Assembly: GCA_027563145.1 (NCBI GenBank)
Contig: CP071306.1
Coordinates: 1,178,001 to 1,242,000 of the forward strand
DNA: 64,000 bases
Reading direction: 5' to 3'
From: Halocatena halophila
Lineage (GTDB): Archaea; Halobacteriota; Halobacteria; Halobacteriales; Haloarculaceae
The position numbers and the translations under genes were made by a program. Of the stretch, positions 35,768 to 44,680 are shown in pieces (position 1 is the stretch's first letter; each line of letters opens with the position of its first letter). Below the pieces are notes generated by a model that had not been told where the DNA came from, did not search any database, and was given only the letters and a program-made list of their open reading frames with translations.

Positions 35768-36985
35768 GACAAGACAGACGTGATAGCTGATCGCCTCAAT
35801 GGTGGCTGCCTCAAGCAGTCCCTCGGGATGGACGACCACCGGAACGCCGTTGTGGCTATCGCGCGCTGCAATAGCCGTGGTGACGGCCCTGTCGAACGAC
35901 GCTCTGTCCGTCGCAACCGCGACGACAAGCCGAACCATCGGGGTCGAAACGACGTACGACGCAGCACCGTCAGTCGGTGAGACGTTTGCAGTGCCATACG
36001 CCGCGCGAAGACGGTGGCCAACACGATCGCTGAATTTCTGTGTCGTGTCTGCCGGACGAGTTACCTCAAGTGGTCCGTGTGCTGCTTCCACCGCAGCGAT
36101 CGGAACTGCAAGCGTGACGCGATCGCTGCCCGCAAACAACAGATCCGTTCCGTAAAAGCCATCCGACCGATGAATGCCGATCAGACTCCCGCTGTCTCCG
36201 CCCGTACTCATCGGATCGAAGATTGTCACGCCCTCGAACGTGACCGGCGAATCGTAGTAGCCTCCTACGCGCACACGCGCGTCGTGTCCGCGTCGGCGAC
36301 CACTCGTCACGCCCGTCGTGCGACCGCTTTTGTGAAACGTTGCGTCGGCGGAGGGCTCCTTCTCGAAGCCGACGAGCTGGCCAATCCCCAGAATTCGGTG
36401 GTCGATTCGACCGGGACGAACCGACACCAGTGCGCTATCGGTCGTGTTCGGCTCCTCGGAGTCAATCGTGGCAGACGTTTTGAGCGTCCCAATCCGATCG
36501 TCTGTGGTGCCACCATCCATCGGTCCGGGCTGATAAATCGGAGCTCCCTCGTTCGATCCGCCGATCGGTGCAGCGACGTGTGCGTTGGTCAACACGACCG
36601 GGTCGTCGGTTTCGGTGTGTAACACGGGCGTCCCCAGCGTCCCCGCTGTCACGTCCTCGTGACCGATCGAAACGCCCGCCGGCGCGGGTCGCCACCTGGC
36701 GGTTCGATCGGTTTCGCTGAGCGGGGGCTGACGCACAACACCGGCGTGAATTCTGGGTTCGCCGATCTCCTGAACGTCCGTTGGAATCGTTTCGCCGTCG
36801 ATATCGACGGTTTCTGGAATCCTATCGCTGGCGGCGAGCTGGGCCACAGGACGCTTTTTGGAAACGAGAACGATGACCGCCGGTTCGTCCGTCGGCTGGC
36901 CACCAACCCTGCGGGTGCCAAGACAGGTGCCGATTACGTTGGGGTGTGATTCAAGCGCATCGCGGAGGTCGTCGGGGAGCTCCAT
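35759..36985 (-). CDS. Trypsin-like serine protease, NAL1-type layout, cytoplasmic
   Basis: A 408-residue protein. An N-terminal alpha/beta part (about 1-95: HPNVIGTCLGTRRVGGQ, TDEPAVIVLVSKKRPVAQL, then IPTDVQEIGEPR) is followed by a chymotrypsin fold with a full triad: His in VVLTNAHVAAP, Asp in TTDSALVSV and Ser in STGGDSGSLIG. A C-terminal domain of about 80 residues follows. There is no signal peptide, so it should act inside the cell, unusual for a trypsin-fold enzyme. Layout matches a family that includes plant NAL1. Substrate unknown. ATG at 36985 is preferred to 37000. Confidence 0.8.
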   Translation of the reverse strand: MELPDDLRDALESHPNVIGTCLGTRRVGGQPTDEPAVIVLVSKKRPVAQLAASDRIPETVDIDGETIPTDVQEIGEPRIHAGVVRQPPLSETDRTARWRPAPAGVSIGHEDVTAGTLGTPVLHTETDDPVVLTNAHVAAPIGGSNEGAPIYQPGPMDGGTTDDRIGTLKTSATIDSEEPNTTDSALVSVRPGRIDHRILGIGQLVGFEKEPSADATFHKSGRTTGVTSGRRRGHDARVRVGGYYDSPVTFEGVTIFDPMSTGGDSGSLIGIHRSDGFYGTDLLFAGSDRVTLAVPIAAVEAAHGPLEVTRPADTTQKFSDRVGHRLRAAYGTANVSPTDGAASYVVSTPMVRLVVAVATDRASFDRAVTTAIAARDSHNGVPVVVHPEGLLEAATIEAISYHVCLVSL

Positions 36986-37178
36986 GGTGACAAAGCACAC
37001 GCACGAACGTGCTGTAAGCGTTTGGTGTGAAAATATGTCCGAAAAAATGCGTTCACAATTGTCGTGATAAATCCTACCAGAGGTCTATAAACCCACAACG
37101 AGGGGGCAAACCGCGGTCCTGATATGGCCCGCCCCAAAATGCTTCCATACTGGATTGTAGACGCGACCTGCGCACACC

Positions 37179-38510
37179 ATGACCACGAACGACACAGGCA
37201 GTCCCTTCGCACCACACACGCCGTCCGAAACGACGGCGATGCTCGACGCCATTGGCGCCGACTCCGAAGCGGAGCTGTTCGACATCCCAGACGACGTACT
37301 GTTCGACGGTGAGTTCGACATCCCAAAACGATCCGAACGGGCGGTGCTGTCCGAAACAACCGCACTGCTCGAGATGAACGACTCGGTGACCGAATTCCTT
37401 GGCCGAGGACATTACGACCACTACGTTCCGTCGTGGGTGGACCACGTTGCCGATCGGTCGGAGTTTCTGACGAGTTACACGCAGTATCAGCCCGAAATCG
37501 CCCAGGGCTTTCTGCAGGCGCTGTTCGAGTATCAGTCGATGCTCGTTGAGCTCACTGGCCTGCCGGTGGCAAACTGTTCGATGTACGACGCCGCCACCGC
37601 ACTCGGTGAGGCCGCAACGCTCTCGAGTCGTCTCCGATCGGTGACGGGGACGACAGTGCTCGTCCCAGAGCTACTCGAATCTGGCCGACGCGCCGTGCTC
37701 GAGAACTACGTTGCCGGCACTGAGCTGTCGGTCGAAACGTATCCGATGGACGATGGCGTCGCCGCAACCGATGCGGTGGCTGAGAGCTGCTCGTCGGATG
37801 TGGCGATGGTGTACGCCGAATCGCCAACCGTTCGTGGGACGATCGATCCGGGGCTGTCGGAGCTTTCGTCGATCGCCGACGAACATACTAGCGTGTTCTG
37901 TCTCGGAACGGATATCGTTGCGCTCGGACTGCTAGAATCGCCAGCTGCTGTGGGTGCCGACATCGTTGTCGGTGAGGCCGGATCGCTTGGATTAGGAGCG
38001 AGCTACGGGATGGGACTGGGACTGTTTGCCTGTCGTGAGGAATATCTCCGACAGATTCCGGGTCGGCTCGTCGGCTCCTCAACAGACGAGACCGGTCGGC
38101 GTGCGTTCACGCTCACCTTACAGACCCGCGAACAACACATCCGCCGAGAGCGTGCGACAAGTAACATCTGCACGAATCAGGCCTGGGTCGCGCTGAGGAC
38201 CGCCATGACGGTTGCCGATCTCGGACCGGACGGACTTATCGAACTCGCAAGCGATTGCGTTCGGTCGGCCACGTCACTGGCAGAACGAATCGACGCGATT
38301 GAAGGCTACACCGCACCGGTCCATGACAGACACCACTTCCGGGAGTTCGTCGTCCGCACCGAGTCGTCGGCTGGCACCGTCCAGGAGGAACTGCTCGCCG
38401 AAGACATCGCTGTCCACGCGATCGACGAGCACCTGTTGGAAGTGTGTACGACCGAGACGACTGCCGACGAGCGCGACCGACTCGTTACCACCCTGGAGGG
38501 ACTCGCATGA
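37179..38510 (+). CDS. gcvPA: Glycine dehydrogenase (decarboxylating) subunit 1
   Basis: A 443-residue alpha half of the glycine-cleavage P protein, a PLP enzyme that decarboxylates glycine and passes the aminomethyl group to lipoyl-GcvH. It has the family parts FLGRGHYDHYVPSWVDHV, QPEIAQGFLQALFEYQSML and GLGASYGMGLGLFACREEYL. It overlaps gcvPB by four bases, forming the split P protein normal in archaea. gcvT and gcvH are not in this window. Confidence 0.95.
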   Translation: MTTNDTGSPFAPHTPSETTAMLDAIGADSEAELFDIPDDVLFDGEFDIPKRSERAVLSETTALLEMNDSVTEFLGRGHYDHYVPSWVDHVADRSEFLTSYTQYQPEIAQGFLQALFEYQSMLVELTGLPVANCSMYDAATALGEAATLSSRLRSVTGTTVLVPELLESGRRAVLENYVAGTELSVETYPMDDGVAATDAVAESCSSDVAMVYAESPTVRGTIDPGLSELSSIADEHTSVFCLGTDIVALGLLESPAAVGADIVVGEAGSLGLGASYGMGLGLFACREEYLRQIPGRLVGSSTDETGRRAFTLTLQTREQHIRRERATSNICTNQAWVALRTAMTVADLGPDGLIELASDCVRSATSLAERIDAIEGYTAPVHDRHHFREFVVRTESSAGTVQEELLAEDIAVHAIDEHLLEVCTTETTADERDRLVTTLEGLA

Positions 38511-39934
38511 AATTCGATCAAGCACGCTGGATCACGGACGAAGACCGGTACGAACCGCTGCTGGCAGAAAAGCGATCGAAGACCGTCTCGGTCGATGCTG
38601 ATGATGCGGGACTTCCAGACGAACTGACGCGAGATGAGCTAACACTCCCATCGCTTTCGGAGCCGGAGCTAGCACGACACTACACGCGGCTTTCGGAGAT
38701 GACCTACGGGATCGAAAACGGACCGTTCCCGCTGGGATCGTGTACGATGAAATACAACCCATCGTTCACAGAGGACGTGGCCGCACTCGACGCGGGGCAG
38801 GTCCATCCCGACCGGCCCGCCGAATCGATTCAGGGCACACTTGAGGTGCTCTTCCGGCTCCAGGAGTATCTCGGTCGCATTGGTGGGATGGACGCCGTGA
38901 CGCTCCAGCCACCGGCCGGTGCTGCCGGAGAGTTTGCTGGCATCCTCGTGGCGAAGGCCTACCACGAGGCCAACGGCGAGGACCGAACGGAAGTGATTGT
39001 GCCGGACAGCGCGCACGGAACGAACTTCGCCAGCGGTGCGCTCGCCGGTTTCGATGTCGTAACACTTCCGGGAGGCTCGGACGGACGCGTCGACTGTGAA
39101 GCTCTCGAGAACGCGGTTGGTGAAGACACCGCGGCGCTGATGCTCACCAATCCGAACACGCTCGGACTCTTCGAGCGCAACATCACCGAGATCGCCGACA
39201 TCGTCCACGACGCCGGTGGTCTGCTCTACTACGATGGCGCGAATCTCAACGCCCTGCTCGGTCGGGTGCGACCTGGCGATATGGGATTCGACGTGATGCA
39301 CTACAACGTCCACAAGACGTTCGCCACACCCCACGGCGGCGGCGGACCCGGTGCAGGGCCGGTTGGCGTTGGGAATGAACTCGCCGAATTCCTCCCGGAG
39401 CCCCGCGTTCGGAAAACGGATGACGGCTACGAACTGTTCACGCCAGAGTCCTCGATCGGCAAAGTGCACGGCTATCATGGCAACTGGCTCGTGCTCGTGA
39501 AGGCCTTTGCCTACATCGCCAGACTGGGCGATGCAGGACTCACCGATGCGAGTGCCAAAGCCGTCTTGAACGCGAACTATCTCGCCAGTCAGATCGAGTA
39601 CGACGTTCCGTTCGAACCGTTCCACCACGAGTTCGTCGCGAGTGCAGACGCGGACGCAGCCGACGTTGCAAAGCGGATGCTCGATTTTGGTGTCCATCCA
39701 CCAACCACGAAGTGGCCAGAAGCCGTCGAAGAGGCACTCATGGCAGAACCGACGGAGATCGAAACGAAGCGATCGCTCGATCAACTCGCCGAGGCGTTCA
39801 ACGCCGTCGCGAACGAATCACAGGAAACGGTCGAGGATGCGCCGAACCGAACGGCCGTTAAACGGATCGATCAGGCAACTGCAGCGCGAAATCCACGGCT
39901 CTCCTGGCAAGCACTCGAGTTCGAAACTGAGTGA
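38507..39934 (+). CDS. gcvPB: Glycine dehydrogenase (decarboxylating) subunit 2
   Basis: A 475-residue beta half of the P protein carrying the PLP lysine in DVMHYNVHKTFATPHGGGGP. Other family segments are GIENGPFPLGSCTMKYNPSF and TLQPPAGAAGEFAGILVAK. The start MKFDQARWITDEDRY at 38507 overlaps the gcvPA stop (ATGA), coupling the two. Full length. Confidence 0.96.
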   Translation: MKFDQARWITDEDRYEPLLAEKRSKTVSVDADDAGLPDELTRDELTLPSLSEPELARHYTRLSEMTYGIENGPFPLGSCTMKYNPSFTEDVAALDAGQVHPDRPAESIQGTLEVLFRLQEYLGRIGGMDAVTLQPPAGAAGEFAGILVAKAYHEANGEDRTEVIVPDSAHGTNFASGALAGFDVVTLPGGSDGRVDCEALENAVGEDTAALMLTNPNTLGLFERNITEIADIVHDAGGLLYYDGANLNALLGRVRPGDMGFDVMHYNVHKTFATPHGGGGPGAGPVGVGNELAEFLPEPRVRKTDDGYELFTPESSIGKVHGYHGNWLVLVKAFAYIARLGDAGLTDASAKAVLNANYLASQIEYDVPFEPFHHEFVASADADAADVAKRMLDFGVHPPTTKWPEAVEEALMAEPTEIETKRSLDQLAEAFNAVANESQETVEDAPNRTAVKRIDQATAARNPRLSWQALEFETE

Positions 39935-40237
39935 TCACCATCCCATCGGCGGGAGTCGTGTCACACAGTTGCGACAGAACGTGTACAACGGATCGTTATC
40001 AGTGCCACAGTCCGGACACCGAACCACGGACGAATCCGACGGCGATTGCTCGCGGTCTGCATCAACGAACGGCTGGGGATCGCCAGGGTTTATCCAGTAG
40101 CTGGTGGCCGGAGTCGGCGGCTGGTCGGACTCCTCGCGCTCTTCAGGCTCCATATTCCGGGCCAGATACAGCAACACCGGAATCTGCAAGAGCGGGAACA
40201 GCACGAGGATAACCAGTCCCCACACCAGTGTATTCAT
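39935..40237 (-). CDS. Membrane-anchored zinc-ribbon protein (DUF7577-like)
   Basis: A 100-residue protein: one N-terminal helix (WGLVILVLFPLLQIPVLLYL), a polar linker and a C-terminal zinc ribbon with two CxxC pairs (VRCPDCGTDNDPLYTFCRNC). It resembles the haloarchaeal DUF7577 zinc-ribbon type. Its stop abuts the gcvPB stop. Role unknown. Confidence 0.82.
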   Translation of the reverse strand: MNTLVWGLVILVLFPLLQIPVLLYLARNMEPEEREESDQPPTPATSYWINPGDPQPFVDADREQSPSDSSVVRCPDCGTDNDPLYTFCRNCVTRLPPMGW

Positions 40238-40344
40238 ACCTAAACTACGGTAGACAATGACTTACTCATTACGGTGTTTTTATTCTTTTTCAGTGATCCA
40301 ATCGCCTGAGAGGATTTTAGTGCCTGGAATGCGAGCGGTTCGGT

Positions 40345-40536
40345 ATGGATGCACACACCATCTCTCCGGTGGTATCGATCGTTGGGGTCACAGTCGGTCT
40401 CGTAATTCTGTTGTACGGCGTCGCGTTCGGGAACCAAACGGGACTCCAGCTAGTTGGCGGCGGGGTGACGGTGGTCGCAGTGGGGGTGCTTGCTGCGTAT
40501 CTCCACCGGGCACAACCACTGACACAGACGCACTGA
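40345..40536 (+). CDS. Small two-TM membrane protein
   Basis: A 63-residue protein with two hydrophobic helices (VVSIVGVTVGLVILLYGVAF and LVGGGVTVVAVGVLAAYLHR). No family recognised. The hydrophobic pattern and a start 107 bases from the divergent zinc-ribbon gene make it credible. The tRNA-Gln gene follows 41 bases downstream. Confidence 0.6.
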   Translation: MDAHTISPVVSIVGVTVGLVILLYGVAFGNQTGLQLVGGGVTVVAVGVLAAYLHRAQPLTQTH

Positions 40537-40577
40537 AGGGAAACCCTATTGTATCGCCGGCCGAAACGTCCCCCTGC

Positions 40578-40679
40578 AGTCCCGTGGTGTAGTGGCCAAT
40601 CATAGCGGCCTTTGGACGTGGTTGGGATACCGATCGCGGAGGAAAGCCGTTGACCCCAGTTCGAATCTGGGCGGGACTA
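40578..40679 (+). tRNA. tRNA-Gln (UUG) with a 29-base archaeal intron
   Basis: Acceptor AGTCCCG/CGGGACT plus A73, anticodon stem GCGGC/GCCGT, loop C-U-UUG-G-A, T arm CCCAGTTCGAATCTGGG. After G37 a 29-base insert (about 40625-40653) interrupts the loop before A38, the usual 37/38 site cut by the archaeal splicing endonuclease. Haloarchaea often have introns in tRNA-Gln(UUG), tRNA-Trp and elongator tRNA-Met. The last three bases overlap the stop codon of the convergent acetyltransferase gene. Confidence 0.93.
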
Positions 40680-41405
40680 TAGGTAGGCGGCGTCCCAGCG
40701 CGTCGGATTTCGCTGGTTACCACAGTCGGTGCATTCTGCGCGACCCATTGCATCCATAGAGACCTCGACACCGTCGCAGTTCGAACAGAAATAGCCGTAC
40801 CGATCGGTTCGGTCGGTGTCGTTGTAGGCGACGAAAAACGGCGCGACAGTCCCCCGTTCTGCGTCATCGTGGTCAATGTACACCGTGGTGTTGTCCACGG
40901 AAACCGACTCAACGGCCGTCGGTTCGTCCTCTACGTAGACGTTTTCGACGTACTGCGTGCCGTCGATCTCGACGCGCTCGTCGACCGCCTTTTTCATGTC
41001 GTGGCGTTCGTAGAACTGATTGCCGCCGTGGTTGTCTCTGAGGACTCGACCGCGAAGCCGACTGGCACCCATCCGTTTCAGCTGATTGTCGATCGCATCG
41101 AACAGCGCCGTGCCAATCGACCGACCGCGATGGTCTGGGTCCACGTGCAGCCAGAGAAGATCACCATCGCCGTCGTCGTCGACGAGAACGCCCTCGGCAA
41201 ATCCCACGAGAGCCTCCTCGTCGTCGGCAACCAGCACCGTCCGATTTTCATCGTCAAGTAGGTCAGAGAACGCATCGTCTGCGTACCACTGCGTGACGGC
41301 CCCCTCGATCGTCTGTGGACTCAAGGTGTACGAAGCCGACAAAGAACGGCGAGCAATATCACGAACTGCCGGTGCATCTTCGGTGGTCGCTGTACGAATG
41401 TTCAT
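40677..41405 (-). CDS. GNAT acetyltransferase with C-terminal zinc ribbon (DUF5816-like)
   Basis: A 242-residue two-domain protein. Residues about 1-150 form a GNAT domain with the acetyl-CoA loop LHVDPDHRGRSIGTALFDAI and NHGGNQFYERHDMKKAV. Residues about 165-242 hold a beta segment (TTVYIDHDDAERGTVAPFFV) and a zinc ribbon FCSNCDGVEVSMDAMGRAEC followed by TDCG, resembling DUF5816. Substrate unknown. Its stop codon overlaps the 3' end of tRNA-Gln. A TATA-like element (41429-41437, minus strand) precedes the ATG at 41405. Confidence 0.85.
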   Translation of the reverse strand: MNIRTATTEDAPAVRDIARRSLSASYTLSPQTIEGAVTQWYADDAFSDLLDDENRTVLVADDEEALVGFAEGVLVDDDGDGDLLWLHVDPDHRGRSIGTALFDAIDNQLKRMGASRLRGRVLRDNHGGNQFYERHDMKKAVDERVEIDGTQYVENVYVEDEPTAVESVSVDNTTVYIDHDDAERGTVAPFFVAYNDTDRTDRYGYFCSNCDGVEVSMDAMGRAECTDCGNQRNPTRWDAAYL

Positions 41406-41428
41406 ATTATGCTAAACCCATCCATCCA

Positions 41429-41437
41429 CAATAAAGC
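41429..41437 (-). promoter_or_regulatory. TATA-like box for the GNAT/zinc-ribbon gene
   Basis: On the minus strand GCTTTATTG is centred about 28 bases before the ATG at 41405. Confidence 0.45.
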
Positions 41438-41622
41438 CCACTGCCGAGGCGAAGCTTCTCCGAACAGCAACAGCCCCCTACAAGCCGGGGATCCCACCGC
41501 CTCCACCTGTTCTGGGCGATCGTTCCACCCAGGTGATCAGAGTGTATCCAACGTAACCCTCAAGACTGTAACACCACTATTGCTGTGTAACATGAGTATC
41601 TGCTGTCTACGGGGGCGGTATC

Positions 41623-42330
41623 GTGGGGGTTGAGATTCGAGAGGATCCCGTCACCGACGACGAATTCGAGGAAATGAAACAATTCGTTCATGATTACCTC
41701 GCCGCAAGCGTCGAGAGCGAGGACGATGGGGGACGAATGCGGTGGTATCCCTGGCACTCGGCGCAGTATCGCTTTAACCACATTCTGAACGTGGTCGCTG
41801 TTGCAACGCGGATTGCCGAGCGTGAAGGAGCCAACGTGGATGTGGTTCGAGTTGCGTCGCTGTTTCACGACATTGCAAAGCTAGAAGTGGACCAGGACGT
41901 GCACGCAGAGGCCGGTGCGCGGATCACTCGGGAGTATCTGGGCAGTCACTGCGACTATCCGTCGTCGTTCGTCGACGAGGTCTGTAGCGCGATCGAGGCT
42001 CACTCCTATCAGGGGCCGCTGTCCGATCTCGGGCTCGAGGCGCGCTGTTTGATCGAGAGCGATCTTCTCGATAAGGTGGGTGCCAACGGGATGACGCTCA
42101 TTCTGCTGCGGATGGGCTATGAAGCGCGAGGACACACGGATGCGCCCGAAATGATCGATCGGATCGTTGAACGGGGACAGAACGTCCTCGATCGAATCGA
42201 AAGCGACACTGCCGAGTCGATCGCCCACCAGCGGCTCAAGCGGGTGCGCTGGTTCCGGGAGTGGCTCCTCGAAGAGGTTGCAGTGCTCGAAGACGAGTCC
42301 GATTCGGCAGTCGACGAACTGACGAATTAG
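41623..42330 (+). CDS. HD-domain phosphohydrolase
   Basis: A 235-residue protein with the HD signature: His in YRFNHILNVVAVATRI, the HD pair in VASLFHDIAKLEVDQD, a later His in VCSAIEAHSYQG and Asp in CLIESDLLDKVGANGM. Such enzymes hydrolyse phosphate monoesters or diesters, often of nucleotides. Start GTG at 41623; the 217 bases upstream contain no clear gene. Its stop overlaps that of the convergent LysE gene by four bases. Confidence 0.87.
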   Translation: MGVEIREDPVTDDEFEEMKQFVHDYLAASVESEDDGGRMRWYPWHSAQYRFNHILNVVAVATRIAEREGANVDVVRVASLFHDIAKLEVDQDVHAEAGARITREYLGSHCDYPSSFVDEVCSAIEAHSYQGPLSDLGLEARCLIESDLLDKVGANGMTLILLRMGYEARGHTDAPEMIDRIVERGQNVLDRIESDTAESIAHQRLKRVRWFREWLLEEVAVLEDESDSAVDELTN

Positions 42331-42995
42331 CCGAACAGAATTCCGATGGCGTCGGTGAGAAAGTAGACGCCAAAACCAGCGAGCACGAGCGCGCTCACGG
42401 CTGCTGTTAGCGGTGCCATGGCGTCGATGCGATTTTTCGCGGCTATCAGCGTTGCCGGAAAGCCAACGACCCAGAGCGCAACCCCTGCAAACAACCCGAC
42501 GAGCAACAGCGGGGTGCCGGTGTGAACGACGAACAACCCGGAGAGCGACGCCGACAGTGGTTCGAGCACATCAACGGTGCCGGGATTGAGCAGGGCAACA
42601 CCGGCGGTGAGCCAGAAGAGAATCTGGTAGGGGTTGGTGATGGCGAGTGCAAACGCCCGGCGAAAGCCACGCCCAGTTTCAGATTCGGTGTCGTCCGTGA
42701 ACCCATCGCGGAACTCATTGGCAGTGTCGTAGGCGAAATACAACATCAACAGCCCACCGACGCCGACCATCACCCCTCGAAGGAGCGCAATCCGTTCGAC
42801 GATTGCCACCACGCCGAGCAGCGCCCCCACGAAAAAGCAGATGTCGGCCACCATCGCCCCCAGGCCAGCACGAACTCCGGAGAGCCAGCCGTGTGTGACG
42901 CTCTCATCGGCGATCACCGCGTTCATCGGGCCGGGCGGTGCCGCGAGTGCGATCCCGAACACCACCCCCGCGACGAACGTCACTGGATCCGTCAT
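42327..42995 (-). CDS. LysE-family amino-acid/metabolite exporter
   Basis: A 222-residue membrane protein with six helices. The N-terminal GIALAAPPGPMNAVIADESV is the LysE/RhtB hallmark, with ALAITNPYQILFWLTAGVAL in the middle (conserved NP). Likely exports an amino acid or analogue; cargo unknown. Confidence 0.9.
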   Translation of the reverse strand: MTDPVTFVAGVVFGIALAAPPGPMNAVIADESVTHGWLSGVRAGLGAMVADICFFVGALLGVVAIVERIALLRGVMVGVGGLLMLYFAYDTANEFRDGFTDDTESETGRGFRRAFALAITNPYQILFWLTAGVALLNPGTVDVLEPLSASLSGLFVVHTGTPLLLVGLFAGVALWVVGFPATLIAAKNRIDAMAPLTAAVSALVLAGFGVYFLTDAIGILFG

Positions 42996-43040
42996 TGGTT
43001 CGTATAGGGGCGAAAATGCGAAAAATGGATTGAAACGGAG

Positions 43041-43436
43041 TTATAGTCCGATTCGCTGATAGCGTTGATAGAAATACCCCAGCGAAACGATCCACAACAC
43101 GGGTATCGGAAGAACGAACGCACCCACCACACTCAGCATCCCCGCACTCGTCCATCGCCACGGGCTGGGGTTCCACGGCGCGTCGGTTCGCCTGAGGGCG
43201 CGCACGTCGAGACACAGCGAGACGATAAAAACGAGACCCAGCACCAACAGAACGAGTGGGGCGAAGACGGCTCCAGATATCACGGCTGCCGCAACTGGGC
43301 CGTCGGTTGCAATAGGTCCAGACGCAAACAGAGCGGACTGGAGATCGAACAGTCCGACGACGAGCAGTCGTGGGAGTTCTACGAACGGAACCAACACGCC
43401 GATCCACCACCATCCGTGGGAGTTGTCCACAGCCAT
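43041..43436 (-). CDS. Three-TM membrane protein, unknown
   Basis: A 131-residue protein with Trp-rich N terminus (NSHGWWWIGVLVPFVELPRL) and three helices, ending FYQRYQRIGL. It looks like small haloarchaeal membrane proteins but no family is recognised. It begins 45 bases after the threonine synthase-like gene and ends 46 bases before the LysE start, all on the minus strand. Confidence 0.7.
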   Translation of the reverse strand: MAVDNSHGWWWIGVLVPFVELPRLLVVGLFDLQSALFASGPIATDGPVAAAVISGAVFAPLVLLVLGLVFIVSLCLDVRALRRTDAPWNPSPWRWTSAGMLSVVGAFVLPIPVLWIVSLGYFYQRYQRIGL

Positions 43437-43480
43437 TGTTGAGTTCCTCGATCAGTGATCGCCACCGCTCAGTCTTTCGA

Positions 43481-44635
43481 TCAGATTCCCTGTCCCATCA
43501 GATGGCTCCGAAGGAGATCCGCATCCGGTGCTCCGGAGGCCGGATTGACGAGCACGAGGGTGTCATCGGCACTAAACTCTTCGCGCAGCTCCCAGGCCAT
43601 TGCGGCCGCCGCGCCGCCAGCGACACTGATGTCGATCCCCTCGTGGCTGGCGATCGTCACCGCGGATTCGAGGATGTCGTCGTCGTTGACGGCCACCGCA
43701 CCACCGTTGTGCTCTCGGAGTGTCTCCAGGACGAGTTCGCTTCCCGCCGGCGCAGGCCGTTCGAGCGCGCCGGCCACCGTATCGGGAACGTCCCATGGCT
43801 CAACCGCCGTTGCTCCGCTCTCGAACGCCTCGACGAGCGGCGCACAGTCCTTCGACTGGCCGGCATAAAATGACGGAACGGTATCGACGAGACCGAGCTC
43901 TGCGAACTCTCGCGCTCCTTTTGCCATCCCATACAGCGGCGCGCTCCCAACAAATGGATAGCAGACAACGTCGGGGACCGTCCAGTTGAGCTGCTGGAAG
44001 CATTCGAACGCAACCTGTTTGGCACCCTCGTGTCGAAACGGCGTCTCGAACGCACCCAGTGGGTACAACTCGGCCGACTCGGTTTCGAACGTCGCCTTCG
44101 CATCGTCGAATCGGCCGCCAACGACGTTCATATCACCCCCGTGAACGTTGATCATCGCCTTGTGCTGAAACGGCGTCCTGGAGGGAACGTAGGCGTGCGT
44201 GGTGAGCCCCGCACGCGCACCGAAGGCAGCCGCCGACTGGCCACCCGCTCCGGTGCTCGCCAGACCAACGTCCGTCGCCCCGTGCTGGCGGGCAGCAGAA
44301 ATGGCCAGGGCGATCCCGCGATCCGTGATCGAACCGGTGGGATTCGCCCCTTCGTCTTTGATGTAGACCGATTCAACGCCGAGTTCGTCGGCCAACCGCG
44401 GGCAATCAACCAGCGGTGTCGGCCCCCCAGCGAGCTGGACGCGCTCGCTCGCAGGGATGGGCATCAGCACATCGAACGCGTCGCTCGCGGACGCCTGGTC
44501 TCGTGAGAGCCCGATGGAATCGAGCGCATACGCCGGATCGAGGATACCACCGTCTGGATGGCGTTCGACCGTCGGCGCGAACTCCTCACCCGAGAAAGGA
44601 TCGCGAAAGCCCGTAAACGCGGCTGTCGTCTGCAT
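43481..44635 (-). CDS. Threonine synthase-like protein lacking the PLP lysine
   Basis: A 384-residue fold-type II PLP-enzyme homologue. The threonine synthase core is clear (AGGPTPLVDCPRLADELG, VYIKDEGANPTGSITDRGIA, LASTGAGGQSAAAFGARAG). The expected SFKDRG, whose Lys forms the Schiff base with PLP, is here SITDRG (T104; codon ACG where Lys would be AAG). Without it classical PLP chemistry is not possible, so it may bind a ligand, regulate a true ThrC, or use another residue. Length is normal and the frame is intact, so this is not a decaying pseudogene by appearance. Confidence 0.85.
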   Translation of the reverse strand: MQTTAAFTGFRDPFSGEEFAPTVERHPDGGILDPAYALDSIGLSRDQASASDAFDVLMPIPASERVQLAGGPTPLVDCPRLADELGVESVYIKDEGANPTGSITDRGIALAISAARQHGATDVGLASTGAGGQSAAAFGARAGLTTHAYVPSRTPFQHKAMINVHGGDMNVVGGRFDDAKATFETESAELYPLGAFETPFRHEGAKQVAFECFQQLNWTVPDVVCYPFVGSAPLYGMAKGAREFAELGLVDTVPSFYAGQSKDCAPLVEAFESGATAVEPWDVPDTVAGALERPAPAGSELVLETLREHNGGAVAVNDDDILESAVTIASHEGIDISVAGGAAAAMAWELREEFSADDTLVLVNPASGAPDADLLRSHLMGQGI

Positions 44636-44680
44636 ATTCGGGCTACTGGGCCCCCGGACTAAGCCCTGTTGAACTGCTCG

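Noticed and set aside
37001-37178. A glycine riboswitch before gcvPA
   Set aside because: The leader is short, shows no glycine-aptamer features by eye, and glycine riboswitches are not known in haloarchaea.
38669-39784. A 371-codon minus-strand frame over gcvPB
   Set aside because: Antisense to a clear glycine dehydrogenase subunit; no homology features seen.
41592-41633. A 13-codon ATG frame just before the HD-domain gene as a leader peptide
   Set aside because: It is too short to judge and has an unusual Cys/Arg/Gly composition; overlap with the GTG start could be chance.
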